Of a stretch of DNA of 64,000 nt, positions 26,607 to 35,324 are shown one piece after another. The notes below the pieces were generated by a model, which was given only the letters and a program-made list of their open reading frames with translations, was not told the DNA's origin and ran no database searches. Position 1 is the stretch's first letter; each line of letters begins with the position of its first letter. The translations under genes were made by a program, and so were the position numbers. The stretch is from JAQGLW01 sp035995725 (GTDB lineage Bacteria; Pseudomonadota; Gammaproteobacteria; Burkholderiales; Burkholderiaceae_D), in assembly GCA_035995725.1 (NCBI GenBank), contig DASYKE010000038.1, forward strand, positions 1-64,000. Direction: 5' to 3'.

Positions 26607-27512
26607 ATGACCCAGTCCGTCCCCATCTTGCCAACCGATTTGCCGATTATGCATGAAGTGTCCCGGCAAATTTATCCTGTGTCCGCATTATATGTGCTGG
26701 CGACGCCGATCGGAAATGTCGGCGATATAACATTGCGTGCATTGCATGTTTTGTCAATAGTGGACGCGGTTGCTTGCGAAGATACCCGCAACACCGGGCA
26801 TCTGCTGGCGCGGTATGGTCTGTCGAAAAATTTTATTGCAGCGCACCAGCACAACGAACGCGAAGTCGCAGACAAACTGATCGCCAGGCTGCGGGCAGGC
26901 GAGCGTATCGCTCTGGTGTCCGATGCCGGCACGCCAGCCATATCCGATCCGGGCGCACGCATTGTCGATGCGGTAAGGGCGGCAGGATTGCGCATCATCC
27001 CGTTGCCCGGGGCGTCGGCAATGGTGAGCGCGTTGTCGGCTAGCGGCCTGGTCAACGACCAGTTTTATTTTGCCGGCTTTTTGCCGGCCAAGGCCAAACA
27101 GCGTGACACTGCCCTGGCAGATCTGCGAGCAATGGCCGCAACGCTGGTGTTTTACGAAGCGCCGCACCGGATCGTTGAAACCGTCAACGCTTTGGCGACG
27201 GCATTCGAGCCGACGCGGCAAATCGTCATTGCACGTGAACTGACCAAGCTGTTCGAGGAAATCCATCGCTGCCCATTGTCGGAAGCGTCCGCCTGGCTGA
27301 CAGCAGAGGCAAACCGGCAAAAAGGGGAATTCGTTCTTCTGGTTCAAGGCGCACCTGCCGCCGCTGATGCGGATACCACGGAAGCCGAACGCATACTCGC
27401 AATTTTGCTGACCGAATGTCCGGTAAAACAAGCTGCCGCGCTGGCGGCGCAAATCACCGGGCAAAAGAAGAATGCGCTGTACGAACGGGCGCTGCAAATG
27501 AAAGACCGGTGA
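26607..27512 (+). CDS. rsmI: 16S rRNA (cytidine(1402)-2'-O)-methyltransferase
   Basis: A 301-residue tetrapyrrole-methylase-fold enzyme that 2'-O-methylates C1402 in 16S rRNA. Motifs are LYVLATPIGNVGDITLRAL (about residue 28), VACEDTRNTGHLL (about 51) and LVSDAGTPAISDPG (about 101). It has a C-terminal Lys-containing helical tail. The true start may be the ATG at 26649 (MHEVSRQIY), 14 codons in, because 26607 lies only 12 bp from the divergent lpoA start. The rsmI/lpoA divergent pair is the same as in E. coli. Confidence 0.95.
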   Translation: MTQSVPILPTDLPIMHEVSRQIYPVSALYVLATPIGNVGDITLRALHVLSIVDAVACEDTRNTGHLLARYGLSKNFIAAHQHNEREVADKLIARLRAGERIALVSDAGTPAISDPGARIVDAVRAAGLRIIPLPGASAMVSALSASGLVNDQFYFAGFLPAKAKQRDTALADLRAMAATLVFYEAPHRIVETVNALATAFEPTRQIVIARELTKLFEEIHRCPLSEASAWLTAEANRQKGEFVLLVQGAPAAADADTTEAERILAILLTECPVKQAAALAAQITGQKKNALYERALQMKDR

Positions 27513-27532
27513 TCCGCTACCGCCGGCCCAGC

Positions 27533-28540
27533 TCAATAACGCTGGACTATGACGGGCCGGTCGCCGCCGATGGCTTGCACCTGCTGTGCTGCGGAGTCGG
27601 CCTCGCTGCGGCTGGTAAACGGGCCGGTATAAATTCGATACAGTGTGCCGTTTTGCGCGACTTGCGGCGGCGGCAACGTACTGACCCAGTTTTGTTCGAG
27701 CTGGCTGCGCACCGCTTCCGCATTGGCTGCTTGCCCGTAAGCGCCGAGCTGAAGATAAAAGTTGCCGGTAGTGGCGGCATCTGCCGGTATGGCAGTTGCA
27801 GTCGCTTGCTCAGGCTGCATGGCTGCAGCCGGCCGCGAAGCTCCTACCGGCAAACCGGCCGGCGCAGGCAATGCGGGTGCCACCGCCTGCGAAGCGTCAC
27901 GCCGATTTTGTTTATTGCCGGCGATACGCGCAATTTCCTCCGGCAGCAGCCGCTCGACCTCCAGCAAGGTACTGCCTTTGGCGATGTAACCGAGCTTCAG
28001 CGCGGCAGTGTAGGATAAATCGATAATGCGGCCGGAATGAAACGGGCCGCGATCGTTGACCCGGACAATGACCTGGACACCATTGCCAATGTTGGTCACG
28101 CGCGCGTAAGAGGGGATCGGCAGCGTCGGATGCGCGGCAGTCATCTTGTACATGTCGTAAATTTCACCGGAAGAAGTTTTCTGGCCATGGAATTTCTTGC
28201 CATACCAGCTTCCCAGCCCGCGTTGCTTGAAAGGCCGGTCGTCGGTAATTGGCGTGTAGGTTTTGCCGAACACCGCGTAAGGGCGGTTTCCCTTTTTGGC
28301 ATAAGCTTCGACTCTCGGTTCGGCATCCGGCATTGCCTCCAATCCATCCGGCGGCGCAGCGCCCGGGCCGTCGTCTTTATAATAACCGCCGCGGCCGGAA
28401 CCGGCCGGTGGCAGCACCGGCAACGATTTGGCGCCCGGAGCGGAGGACGATCGCGGCACGCTGCCGCAACCCGTCAATGCCAATACCGAAGCAATTAAAA
28501 GTAGCGCAATGCCTTGCCAATGGTGAAATCGCAACTGCAT
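27533..28540 (-). CDS. rlpA: Septal ring lytic transglycosylase RlpA family lipoprotein
   Basis: 335 residues. A signal peptide with lipobox LTGC (Cys about residue 25) is followed by a proline-rich linker. The double-psi beta-barrel RlpA domain (about residues 105-200) contains GSWYGKKFHGQKTSSGE and RVNDRGPFHSGRIIDLS. A second linker and a C-terminal SPOR domain (about 255-335) complete it. RlpA enzymes cleave denuded glycan strands at the septum, and SPOR brings them there. It follows rodA by 28 bp at the end of the rod-shape gene run and converges on rsmI. Confidence 0.94.
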   Translation of the reverse strand: MQLRFHHWQGIALLLIASVLALTGCGSVPRSSSAPGAKSLPVLPPAGSGRGGYYKDDGPGAAPPDGLEAMPDAEPRVEAYAKKGNRPYAVFGKTYTPITDDRPFKQRGLGSWYGKKFHGQKTSSGEIYDMYKMTAAHPTLPIPSYARVTNIGNGVQVIVRVNDRGPFHSGRIIDLSYTAALKLGYIAKGSTLLEVERLLPEEIARIAGNKQNRRDASQAVAPALPAPAGLPVGASRPAAAMQPEQATATAIPADAATTGNFYLQLGAYGQAANAEAVRSQLEQNWVSTLPPPQVAQNGTLYRIYTGPFTSRSEADSAAQQVQAIGGDRPVIVQRY

Positions 28541-28568
28541 TGTCGCCCCTTTTTTTCCCGACCTGTAT

Positions 28569-29681
28569 TTATGTCTGCACCAGCGTTCGATGGCGTTGAA
28601 TACTCATCAATATGCCGACACCGAGTCCGAGCGTGACGAAAGCAGTTCCGCCATAACTCATGAACGGCAACGGCACGCCGACTACCGGGATAATGCCGCT
28701 CACCATGCCCATATTCACGAAGGCATAAGTAAAGAACATCAATGTAAGCGCCCCTGCCAACAGGCGGGCAAAGAAAGTCGGCGCGTTGGCGGCGATGATC
28801 AGCCCGCGTCCGATCAGCAGCAGGTACAACACCATTAAAACGATATTGCCGATCAGCCCGAATTCTTCGGAAAATACTGCAAAGATAAAATCGGTGGTGC
28901 GTTCCGGAATGAACTCCAGATGGGATTGCGTACCGTTCAACCATCCTTTTCCGGTAAGGCCACCGGAACCGATCGCAATAGTCGACTGAATAATGTGGAA
29001 GCCCTTGCCTAACGGATCAGTTGTAGGGTCGAGCAATGTCATCACACGGTGGCGCTGATAATCATGCAGCATGGACCAAACCAATGGCAGGCTGGCCGCA
29101 CCTGCGATAATCAGGCCAATCAGTATTTTCCATGACAAACCAGCCAGAAAAATCACGTAAAACCCGACTGCCAGCACCAGCATAGCGGTTCCCAAATCCG
29201 GCTGCTTTATGATCAAGGCTGTCGGAATCGCCAGCAACACCCCTGCCACCAGGAATTCATGCCAGCGGATCATTCCTTCGCGCTTCTGGAAGAACCACGC
29301 CAGCATCAACGGCATCGCGATCTTCATGATTTCGGACGGCTGGATCACCATGCCGATATTGAGCCAGCGGCGCGCCCCTTTTTTGATCATCCCAAACGTT
29401 GCGACAGCGATCAACAGCGCAACCCCGATCGTGTAAATCGGCACCGCAAAGCGCATCAAGGTTTGCGGCGACACAATAGCCGCGATCCACATCACGATGA
29501 ACGCGACCAGAATATTGCGCAACTGGTCCTCGACTCGTCCAGGGAAGTTAATGCCGGCTGAATACAGCGTTATCAACCCTACCGAAAGGAGCAAAAAAAC
29601 GATCAGCGCCAGCGGCCCGTCAAACACAGTGAAATAGGGTCTGATGACTTGCCAAAAAGAGCGCTTATTCATCATTTGCAT
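28569..29681 (-). CDS. rodA: Rod shape-determining peptidoglycan polymerase RodA
   Basis: About 370 residues with some ten membrane segments; a SEDS-family glycosyltransferase that polymerises lipid II with PBP2 for side-wall growth. Family signatures are QPSEIMKIAMPLMLAWFF, KQPDLGTAMLVLAVG and the C-terminal GVPLPFMSYGGTAFVTLG. Alternative starts are GTG 29690 and ATG 29681, 29675 or 29672; I chose 29681 because GAGG lies eight bases upstream. It directly follows mrdA. Confidence 0.95.
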   Translation of the reverse strand: MQMMNKRSFWQVIRPYFTVFDGPLALIVFLLLSVGLITLYSAGINFPGRVEDQLRNILVAFIVMWIAAIVSPQTLMRFAVPIYTIGVALLIAVATFGMIKKGARRWLNIGMVIQPSEIMKIAMPLMLAWFFQKREGMIRWHEFLVAGVLLAIPTALIIKQPDLGTAMLVLAVGFYVIFLAGLSWKILIGLIIAGAASLPLVWSMLHDYQRHRVMTLLDPTTDPLGKGFHIIQSTIAIGSGGLTGKGWLNGTQSHLEFIPERTTDFIFAVFSEEFGLIGNIVLMVLYLLLIGRGLIIAANAPTFFARLLAGALTLMFFTYAFVNMGMVSGIIPVVGVPLPFMSYGGTAFVTLGLGVGILMSIQRHRTLVQT

Positions 29682-29721
29682 ATGCAGCACCTCGCGCTAA
29701 AAGAAGTATCAACATGGAACC

Positions 29722-31716
29722 CTAATCCTGATTGCCCTGGGTTTCTGCACCTGCCTTCGGACCGCCCTCGGATTCTTCATCCGCCTTCAGTTCCGCTACA
29801 GGACGGGTTTTGACGATATCGGTTTTGGCGATATCGGTCTTTTCGGCGGGTTCGGCCTTATTTTGCGATCTCTTGCCAAGCAAATAGTAATCCAGTGCCT
29901 GTCGGGCAATCGGGGCCGCTGCAGTGCCACCAAAGCCGCCATTCTCAACGATGAGAGCAATCGCTATGCGCGGATTGTCGGCAGGCGCAAATGCGGTGTA
30001 AAGAGCATGGTCGCGATGCCGTTCAGCGACCTTCTTCGACTCATATTTTTCATTTTTCTTGATGGCGATTACCTGCGCAGTACCAGTCTTGCCTCCGGAT
30101 ACATAGCCGGCATTGCCAAAAGACCGGGCCGACGTTCCTTCACGAGTAACACCGATCATTGCCTGTTTGATGACATCGATATTTTTCTGTTTAAGGTTAA
30201 TTCTATAGCTTTCTTTCGGCACCGTTGGAGTACGCACGCCGGTTGTGCCGTCTTCGAGAATCTTGACCAGATGCGGCTTCATCACAACACCGTTGTTGGC
30301 CAGTATTGCAGTAGCGTGAGCCAGTTGCAACGGCGTGAAAGAGTTATAACCCTGACCGATGCCGAGCGAAATCGTCTCGCCCGCGTACCATTTCTGTTGC
30401 TCCGGCTTTTTGTAGGCGGTACGTTTCCATGATGTAGAAGGCAACAAACCGCGTCGCTCATTCTCGAGATCTATGCCGGTCAATTGCCCAAAACCGAACG
30501 GCTTCATGAAATCATGTATCGCATCCACGCCCAGATCGTTGGCGAGCATGTAATAGTAAGTGTCGCACGATTCTACGATCGACTTGTACATATCGACCAT
30601 ACCATGACCGCCCTCTTTATCGTCGCGGAATTTATGGTTGCCGAAAAAGAAATATCCAGGATCGTAAATCGTGCTGGCCGGCGTTCGTTTGCCGAGTTCC
30701 AATGCCGCCAATGCCATGAACGGCTTATAAGTCGAGCCGGGGGGATAACTGCCGGATAGCGGGCGGTTTATCAGCGGCCGGTCTATCGACGTATTCAATT
30801 CGTCCCAGCTTTGCTGATCGATGCCTTCGACAAACAGGTTGGGGTCGAAAGTCGGCATTGACACATACGCCAAAATATCACCGGTGGCCGGTTCGATTGC
30901 GATCAGCGCGCCGCGCCGGTCGCCGAATGCCTCTTCAACGACTTTTTGCAATTCGATATCTATTGACAGAATCAGGTTATGCCCAGGAGTGGCAGGAGTC
31001 CGCGACAGCGTGCGTATGGCCCGTCCACCTGCGGATACCTCGACTTCTTCATAGCCGGTGGTGCCGTGCAATTTTGCTTCGTAACTTTTTTCGAGGCCTT
31101 CCTTGCCGATATAGTCAGTGCCGTTATAGTTTGCGGCATCTTCCGTCTCGTCTATCCTGTCGGCCTCTGCCTGATTGATACGTCCGATGTAGCCAATTAC
31201 ATGCGACGCGACCTGGCCAAGGGGATATTGACGGAACAACCGGGCCTGGATATCGACGCCTGGAAAACGATAGCGCTGCGCGGTAAAGCGTGCGACCTCC
31301 TCGTCAGTCAGGCGGATGCGGATCGGCAGGCTTTCAAAACTCTTGGTCTCTTCCATCTGCCGCCGGAAGCGCTTGCGGTCCTTGGGCTGGATATCGACCA
31401 GTGTCGCCAATTCATCAATCAATGCATCCAGCTCGCCTTTGATTTTGGATGGTGTTATTTCAAGCGTATACGCGGAAAAATTGCGCGCCAAAACGACGCC
31501 ATTGCGGTCGACGATCAACCCGCGGTTGGGTACCACCGGCACGATCGAGATGCGGTTTTCTTCTGCCAGCGATGCGTAATCGTTATGTTTGTAACCTTGC
31601 AACCATAAAAAACGCATTGCCAGCAATCCAAAGCAGGCAAACACGAATACGCCCACCGCTGACAGGCGCAAGCGGAAGAAATGCAGTTCGCGTTCGGTAT
31701 TCTTGAATTCAGTCAT
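29722..31716 (-). CDS. mrdA: Penicillin-binding protein 2 (transpeptidase)
   Basis: A 664-residue class B penicillin-binding protein: a short cytoplasmic start, one membrane helix (about residues 17-36), a pedestal/dimerisation domain (about 60-240), and the transpeptidase domain. The catalytic motifs are PPGSTYKPFMA (SxxK, about residue 330), SCDTYYYML (SxD variant usual for PBP2, about 385) and GGKTGTAQV (KTG, about 545). A charged tail rich in Glu, Lys and Ala ends the protein. It works with RodA in cell elongation. A 247-bp repeat-rich spacer separates it from mreD. Confidence 0.96.
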   Translation of the reverse strand: MTEFKNTERELHFFRLRLSAVGVFVFACFGLLAMRFLWLQGYKHNDYASLAEENRISIVPVVPNRGLIVDRNGVVLARNFSAYTLEITPSKIKGELDALIDELATLVDIQPKDRKRFRRQMEETKSFESLPIRIRLTDEEVARFTAQRYRFPGVDIQARLFRQYPLGQVASHVIGYIGRINQAEADRIDETEDAANYNGTDYIGKEGLEKSYEAKLHGTTGYEEVEVSAGGRAIRTLSRTPATPGHNLILSIDIELQKVVEEAFGDRRGALIAIEPATGDILAYVSMPTFDPNLFVEGIDQQSWDELNTSIDRPLINRPLSGSYPPGSTYKPFMALAALELGKRTPASTIYDPGYFFFGNHKFRDDKEGGHGMVDMYKSIVESCDTYYYMLANDLGVDAIHDFMKPFGFGQLTGIDLENERRGLLPSTSWKRTAYKKPEQQKWYAGETISLGIGQGYNSFTPLQLAHATAILANNGVVMKPHLVKILEDGTTGVRTPTVPKESYRINLKQKNIDVIKQAMIGVTREGTSARSFGNAGYVSGGKTGTAQVIAIKKNEKYESKKVAERHRDHALYTAFAPADNPRIAIALIVENGGFGGTAAAPIARQALDYYLLGKRSQNKAEPAEKTDIAKTDIVKTRPVAELKADEESEGGPKAGAETQGNQD

Positions 31717-31963
31717 TCCAGTCGACCCTTACGGAATTGGTCGGCAACCATTTCCGTCATGTCGCCCCCTCTCTCCTCCAAGGGCGGAAGAGGGGTCCGG
31801 AAGAGGCGAAGCAGGGAATGTGACCGAAGGGAATGCAAGGCCAACGCCACAGCAAGTGCCCTTGGGGCATTTCGGGGCCGTGCGGTACCGGTTTGCAAGC
31901 CGGTACGCGCACTGCAAGTGAGGATTGAGCGCTGTACATTGAGTCGATTTTTGCATTTATCGC
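31717..31963. repeat. Inverted-repeat-rich spacer between mreD and mrdA
   Basis: A 247-bp non-coding insert inside an otherwise tightly packed operon. Hairpins include CCCCTCT (31766-31772) with AGAGGGG (31789-31795), and GTACCGG (31885-31891) with CCGGTAC (31900-31906). The minus-strand frames through it have low-complexity, Pro/Arg/Gly-rich translations of the kind produced by dispersed intergenic repeats. I see no gene. Confidence 0.6.
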
Positions 31964-32476
31964 CTAAATCGGACGGGTGTCGTCGCGGTTTATCGAACGT
32001 CTCTGCGGCGCCAGAAGCATCCAGGTCACCACAGGCCACAATGCAACGGTGGTCAGACTTTCAATAAAATAGTACCAGGGGGCGGATTTACCGCTGATGA
32101 CATACTGAATCACCAGTTGCACTACCTGCATGACGAGCAGCAGTGGAAATATGTGCAGGGCTTGCGTCGCCGGCGGAAACCATAACACGCGCCGGTGGAT
32201 CATGATCGCAAAATAAGACAACAGCGTGTAAGCCAGTGCATTTTCGCCGAGCAGGGCAGCGTCATGCACATCCATCAACAAGCCCATCATGAAGGCGACG
32301 CCGATGCCAACCTTGCGCGGCTGGTGAATACTCCAGAATATCAATACGATCGCCACAAAATCCGGCACGCCAATCCAGGTACCCCACGGCAGCAAGTTCA
32401 ATAAAAACGCGCCGATCAAACTGGCGGCTATAAATGTGGGACTGACCGGCAGCAGAATGTAATGCGTGAGGTTCAT
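31964..32476 (-). CDS. mreD: Rod shape-determining protein MreD
   Basis: A 170-residue membrane protein with about five to six hydrophobic segments. It contains the MreD-like LPWGTWIGVPDFVAIVLIFW and the GLLMDVHDAALLGENALAY segment. MreD is part of the elongasome in the inner membrane. It overlaps mreC by four bases and is read leftward from mreB. Confidence 0.93.
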   Translation of the reverse strand: MNLTHYILLPVSPTFIAASLIGAFLLNLLPWGTWIGVPDFVAIVLIFWSIHQPRKVGIGVAFMMGLLMDVHDAALLGENALAYTLLSYFAIMIHRRVLWFPPATQALHIFPLLLVMQVVQLVIQYVISGKSAPWYYFIESLTTVALWPVVTWMLLAPQRRSINRDDTRPI

Positions 32477-33468
32477 GGTACGGCTCCGTTCTGCTGAGAC
32501 ATGTCTTGGGTCTCAGGTTTCGCGACCGGCTTCACAGCTTCCTTCGCCGGCTCTTTTGCCCCGCCACGGCCACGCCTTCTGACCGGCTTGTCTTTCTTGT
32601 CCCTTGCCTCTTCCGGCTCGGGCTTGGGAATGAACTTTGCCTCAGGCAGCAAAACCAGCAATTGCTTGTTCCGGTCGATGCCGGCCGAAGGCTCGCATAC
32701 GATGCGGGCGAATGCATCGGACGGATTATTTTCGACTTGCACTACCGTTGCCACTGACAGACCCGGCGGGTATACCCCGTCGATACCTGAAGTGACCAGA
32801 ATATCGCCCTTCTGAATGTCCGCGTTGGGTGCCATGAAACGCAGATTCAGCATGCCCGACTGACCACGTCCATATGCGATACTGCGCACCCCGCTGCGTA
32901 TCACTTGTACTGAAATCGCATGGTCCTTGTCAGTCAGCAATGTGACCTCGGACGTGAATGGAAACACGCGCGTGACCTGTCCCACGACACCGATGTCGTC
33001 GATCACCGGCTGTCCGGGCGCAATGCCGTGTTGCGAGCCGCGATCAAGCACGATCTTGCGGCTGAACGCGTCGCGCGTGTCGTACAGGATTTCGCTCAGT
33101 ACCGATTTCACCGGCAAGCGTTCGCTGGTGGCAAGCAGCTTGCGTAACTGCGTATTTTCAGCAAGCAGTTGCTGCCCTTGCTGCAATATCTGCGCATTGG
33201 CGACATGCTGCTGTTTTAGAATTTTGTTCTCTTTTTGCAGCGCCGACAGCGATGAAAAATAATCGCCTACTGCATTGGTGGCGTCACGCGGTATCAGCGC
33301 AATCGACTGGAGCGGATAGAGCGCGATGCCGACTGCCTGGCGAATCACAGTGAGCGAGTGCATGCGCGAGTCGGCCACCAGCAGCATGATTGCAATGAAC
33401 GCGAAAAAAATCATCTTGACGCGTGCTGACGCGCCTTGCTTGAAGAGTGGCGGTGGGCTGTATTCCAT
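32473..33468 (-). CDS. mreC: Rod shape-determining protein MreC
   Basis: 331 residues. A short cytoplasmic part and one membrane helix (about residues 19-37) are followed by a coiled coil (about 70-115; LQKENKILKQQHVANAQIL) and two beta-domains (about 120-275; ILYDTRDAFSRKIVLDRGS). A Lys/Glu/Pro-rich tail of about 50 residues follows. MreC links the actin-like MreB to PBP2 in the periplasm. It overlaps mreD and lies 128 bp after mreB. Confidence 0.94.
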   Translation of the reverse strand: MEYSPPPLFKQGASARVKMIFFAFIAIMLLVADSRMHSLTVIRQAVGIALYPLQSIALIPRDATNAVGDYFSSLSALQKENKILKQQHVANAQILQQGQQLLAENTQLRKLLATSERLPVKSVLSEILYDTRDAFSRKIVLDRGSQHGIAPGQPVIDDIGVVGQVTRVFPFTSEVTLLTDKDHAISVQVIRSGVRSIAYGRGQSGMLNLRFMAPNADIQKGDILVTSGIDGVYPPGLSVATVVQVENNPSDAFARIVCEPSAGIDRNKQLLVLLPEAKFIPKPEPEEARDKKDKPVRRRGRGGAKEPAKEAVKPVAKPETQDMSQQNGAVP

Positions 33469-33596
33469 TTAACGCCTAAGATATCTGCCGAGCGCACGGA
33501 CAGATGCCGGGACTTGGTATATAAAAATACTGCCTGCAGTCCCACTACCTTGGATCACATTACCTGCAAGGCGGGCCGTGCGGAACATTGTGTTAT

Positions 33597-34640
33597 TTAT
33601 TCGTAAGAGAAAATCGCGCCAAGCTTGTCCATGCGCTCCAGCGCCATGCCGGAGCCGCGCACCACGCAAGTCAGCGGATCTTCGGCGACAATCACCGGCA
33701 GGCCGGTTTCTTCCATCAGCAAACGATCGAGGTCGCGCAGCAGTGCGCCACCGCCGGTCAGCATCATGCCTTTTTCGGCGATGTCGGCACCGAGCTCCGG
33801 CGGCGTCTGTTCAAGTGCATTCTTGACGGCGGAGACGATGTTGTTGAGCGGATCGGTCAACGCCTCGAGAATTTCATTACTCGAAATCGTAAATGAGCGT
33901 GGAATGCCTTCGGACAGGTTGCGCCCCTTGACTTCCATTTCCTTGACTTCGGAACCTGGGAAAGCGGAACCGATTTCTTTCTTGATCGCTTCGGCGGTCT
34001 GCTCGCCGATCAGCATACCGTAGTTGCGGCGGATGTAATTCACGATCGCCTCATCGAACTTGTCGCCGCCGACACGCACCGAACCCTTGTAGACCATGCC
34101 GCCGAGCGAAATGATGCCGACTTCGGTAGTGCCGCCGCCGATATCGACCACCATTGAGCCAGTCGCTTCCGACACCGGCAAGCCGGCGCCGATTGCAGCG
34201 GCCATCGGCTCTTCGATAAGGAATACCTGCGATGCGCCGGCACCCAGAGCCGACTCGCGGATTGCGCGCCGTTCAACCTGGGTGGAACCGCACGGCACGC
34301 AAATAATGATGCGCGGCGACGGCTTGAATAATTTTGTATCATGCACCATGCGAATGAATTGCTTGAGCATCTGCTCGGTCACCGTGAAATCGGCGATCAC
34401 GCCATCCTTCATTGGACGAATTGCTTCGATATTGCCCGGAACTTTGCCCAACATCTGCTTGGCTTCCCTACCCACGGCCTGGATGGTTTTCTTGCCGTTC
34501 GGACCGCCTTGCTGGCGAATCGCGACCACGGAAGGTTCGTCGAGCACGATGCCCAGTCCACGTACGTAAATGAGCGTGTTGGCCGTGCCCAGATCGATCG
34601 CCAGATCGTTAGAAAAGTAACTGCGTAAAAATCCAAACAT
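33597..34640 (-). CDS. mreB: Actin-like rod shape-determining protein MreB
   Basis: A 347-residue actin-fold ATPase that forms membrane-bound filaments guiding side-wall synthesis. Motifs include the membrane-binding N-terminus MFGFLRSYFSNDLAIDLGTANTL (read as MFGFLRSYF then DLGTANTL), the phosphate loop VDIGGGTTEVGIISLGG (about residue 165) and LTGGGALLRDLDRLL (about 291). It is the first gene of mreB-mreC-mreD-mrdA-rodA, divergent from gatC. Confidence 0.98.
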   Translation of the reverse strand: MFGFLRSYFSNDLAIDLGTANTLIYVRGLGIVLDEPSVVAIRQQGGPNGKKTIQAVGREAKQMLGKVPGNIEAIRPMKDGVIADFTVTEQMLKQFIRMVHDTKLFKPSPRIIICVPCGSTQVERRAIRESALGAGASQVFLIEEPMAAAIGAGLPVSEATGSMVVDIGGGTTEVGIISLGGMVYKGSVRVGGDKFDEAIVNYIRRNYGMLIGEQTAEAIKKEIGSAFPGSEVKEMEVKGRNLSEGIPRSFTISSNEILEALTDPLNNIVSAVKNALEQTPPELGADIAEKGMMLTGGGALLRDLDRLLMEETGLPVIVAEDPLTCVVRGSGMALERMDKLGAIFSYE

Positions 34641-34676
34641 GTATTGTCCTGATGCGCATCAACGGCGCGCTTAAGC

Positions 34677-34704
34677 ATTATTAGAAATTGTGTGGCAGAG
34701 TCAA
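34677..34704 (-). promoter_or_regulatory. Likely mreB promoter
   Basis: On the minus strand, TTGACT (34704-34699) and AATAAT (34682-34677) are separated by 16 bp, a fair sigma-70 promoter about 37 bp before the mreB ATG. The -35 hexamer lies inside a degenerate copy of the small inverted-repeat family (34688-34730). Confidence 0.5.
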
Positions 34705-34730
34705 GCGCAGCGGTACTCTGTCCTCGACAA
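34688..34730. repeat. Degenerate copy of the 43-72 bp inverted-repeat family
   Basis: 43 bp from TTGTGTGGCAGAGT to ACTCTGTCCTCGACAA. The ends are imperfect inverted repeats, and the right end matches the family's ACTCTGTCCC core. It has the same length and about 27 of 43 identical positions (counted by eye) as the copy at 49284-49326. Confidence 0.45.
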
Positions 34731-34856
34731 ATTAAGGTTATTTCCGCTAGAGTCGACCGATATCAGCACCAGCAGGCATTAGGCCGACATTCTACCTTAT
34801 AATTTAACAGGAATTCTCACAGGGAAACCTCAAAAATGTATGCTTGATGCACAGTT

Positions 34857-34886
34857 TTGACAAGTCTTTATCGACTATTAGATAAC
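34857..34886 (+). promoter_or_regulatory. Possible gatCAB promoter
   Basis: TTGACA (34857-34862) followed after 18 bp by GATAAC (34881-34886), 54 bp before the gatC ATG. The -35 box is perfect; the -10 matches four of six positions. An AT-rich stretch follows. It is the only good candidate in the 299-bp mreB-gatC divergent region. Confidence 0.4.
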
Positions 34887-34939
34887 TTTTTGTTTTTTTT
34901 AACACACTTGAATATGCGCTTTGCCGGCGCCATCCAACC

Positions 34940-35242
34940 ATGTCACTTGCTCTTTCCGACGTCAAACGCCTGGCTGGTCTGGCGCAACTTGACCTTACCG
35001 AGGGCGAAGCCGCCCAGACATTGCTCAAACTGAATGGCATTTTTGCATTGGTTGAGCAAATGAAGGCGGTCGATACCACGGGTGTCGAGCCTCTCAGCCA
35101 ACCGGTTGCCGCTTACCGGCATGACCTGTCGCTGCGCCTGCGCGAAGACATCGTGACCGAACCCAATCGCCGCGATGAGTATCAAAAAGTGGCTCCTGCG
35201 ACACAAGATGGCCTGTATTTGGTCCCCAAAGTTATTGAATAG
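34940..35242 (+). CDS. gatC: Aspartyl/glutamyl-tRNA amidotransferase subunit C
   Basis: A 100-residue GatC, which stabilises the GatA-GatB complex for conversion of Glu-tRNA(Gln) and Asp-tRNA(Asn) to the amidated forms. Family features are VKRLAGLAQLDLTEGEA at the start, PLSQPV in the middle, and LRLREDIVTEPNRR with the C-terminal YLVPKVIE. It heads gatC-gatA-gatB. Confidence 0.96.
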   Translation: MSLALSDVKRLAGLAQLDLTEGEAAQTLLKLNGIFALVEQMKAVDTTGVEPLSQPVAAYRHDLSLRLREDIVTEPNRRDEYQKVAPATQDGLYLVPKVIE

Positions 35243-35324
35243 CCACCATTTTGCAGAACCAAGCGCTGGCATGCTTTCCCAGTCGGCAAGCCAGCGCCCT
35301 GCAAGTCATCGCCAAACCGAGCTT

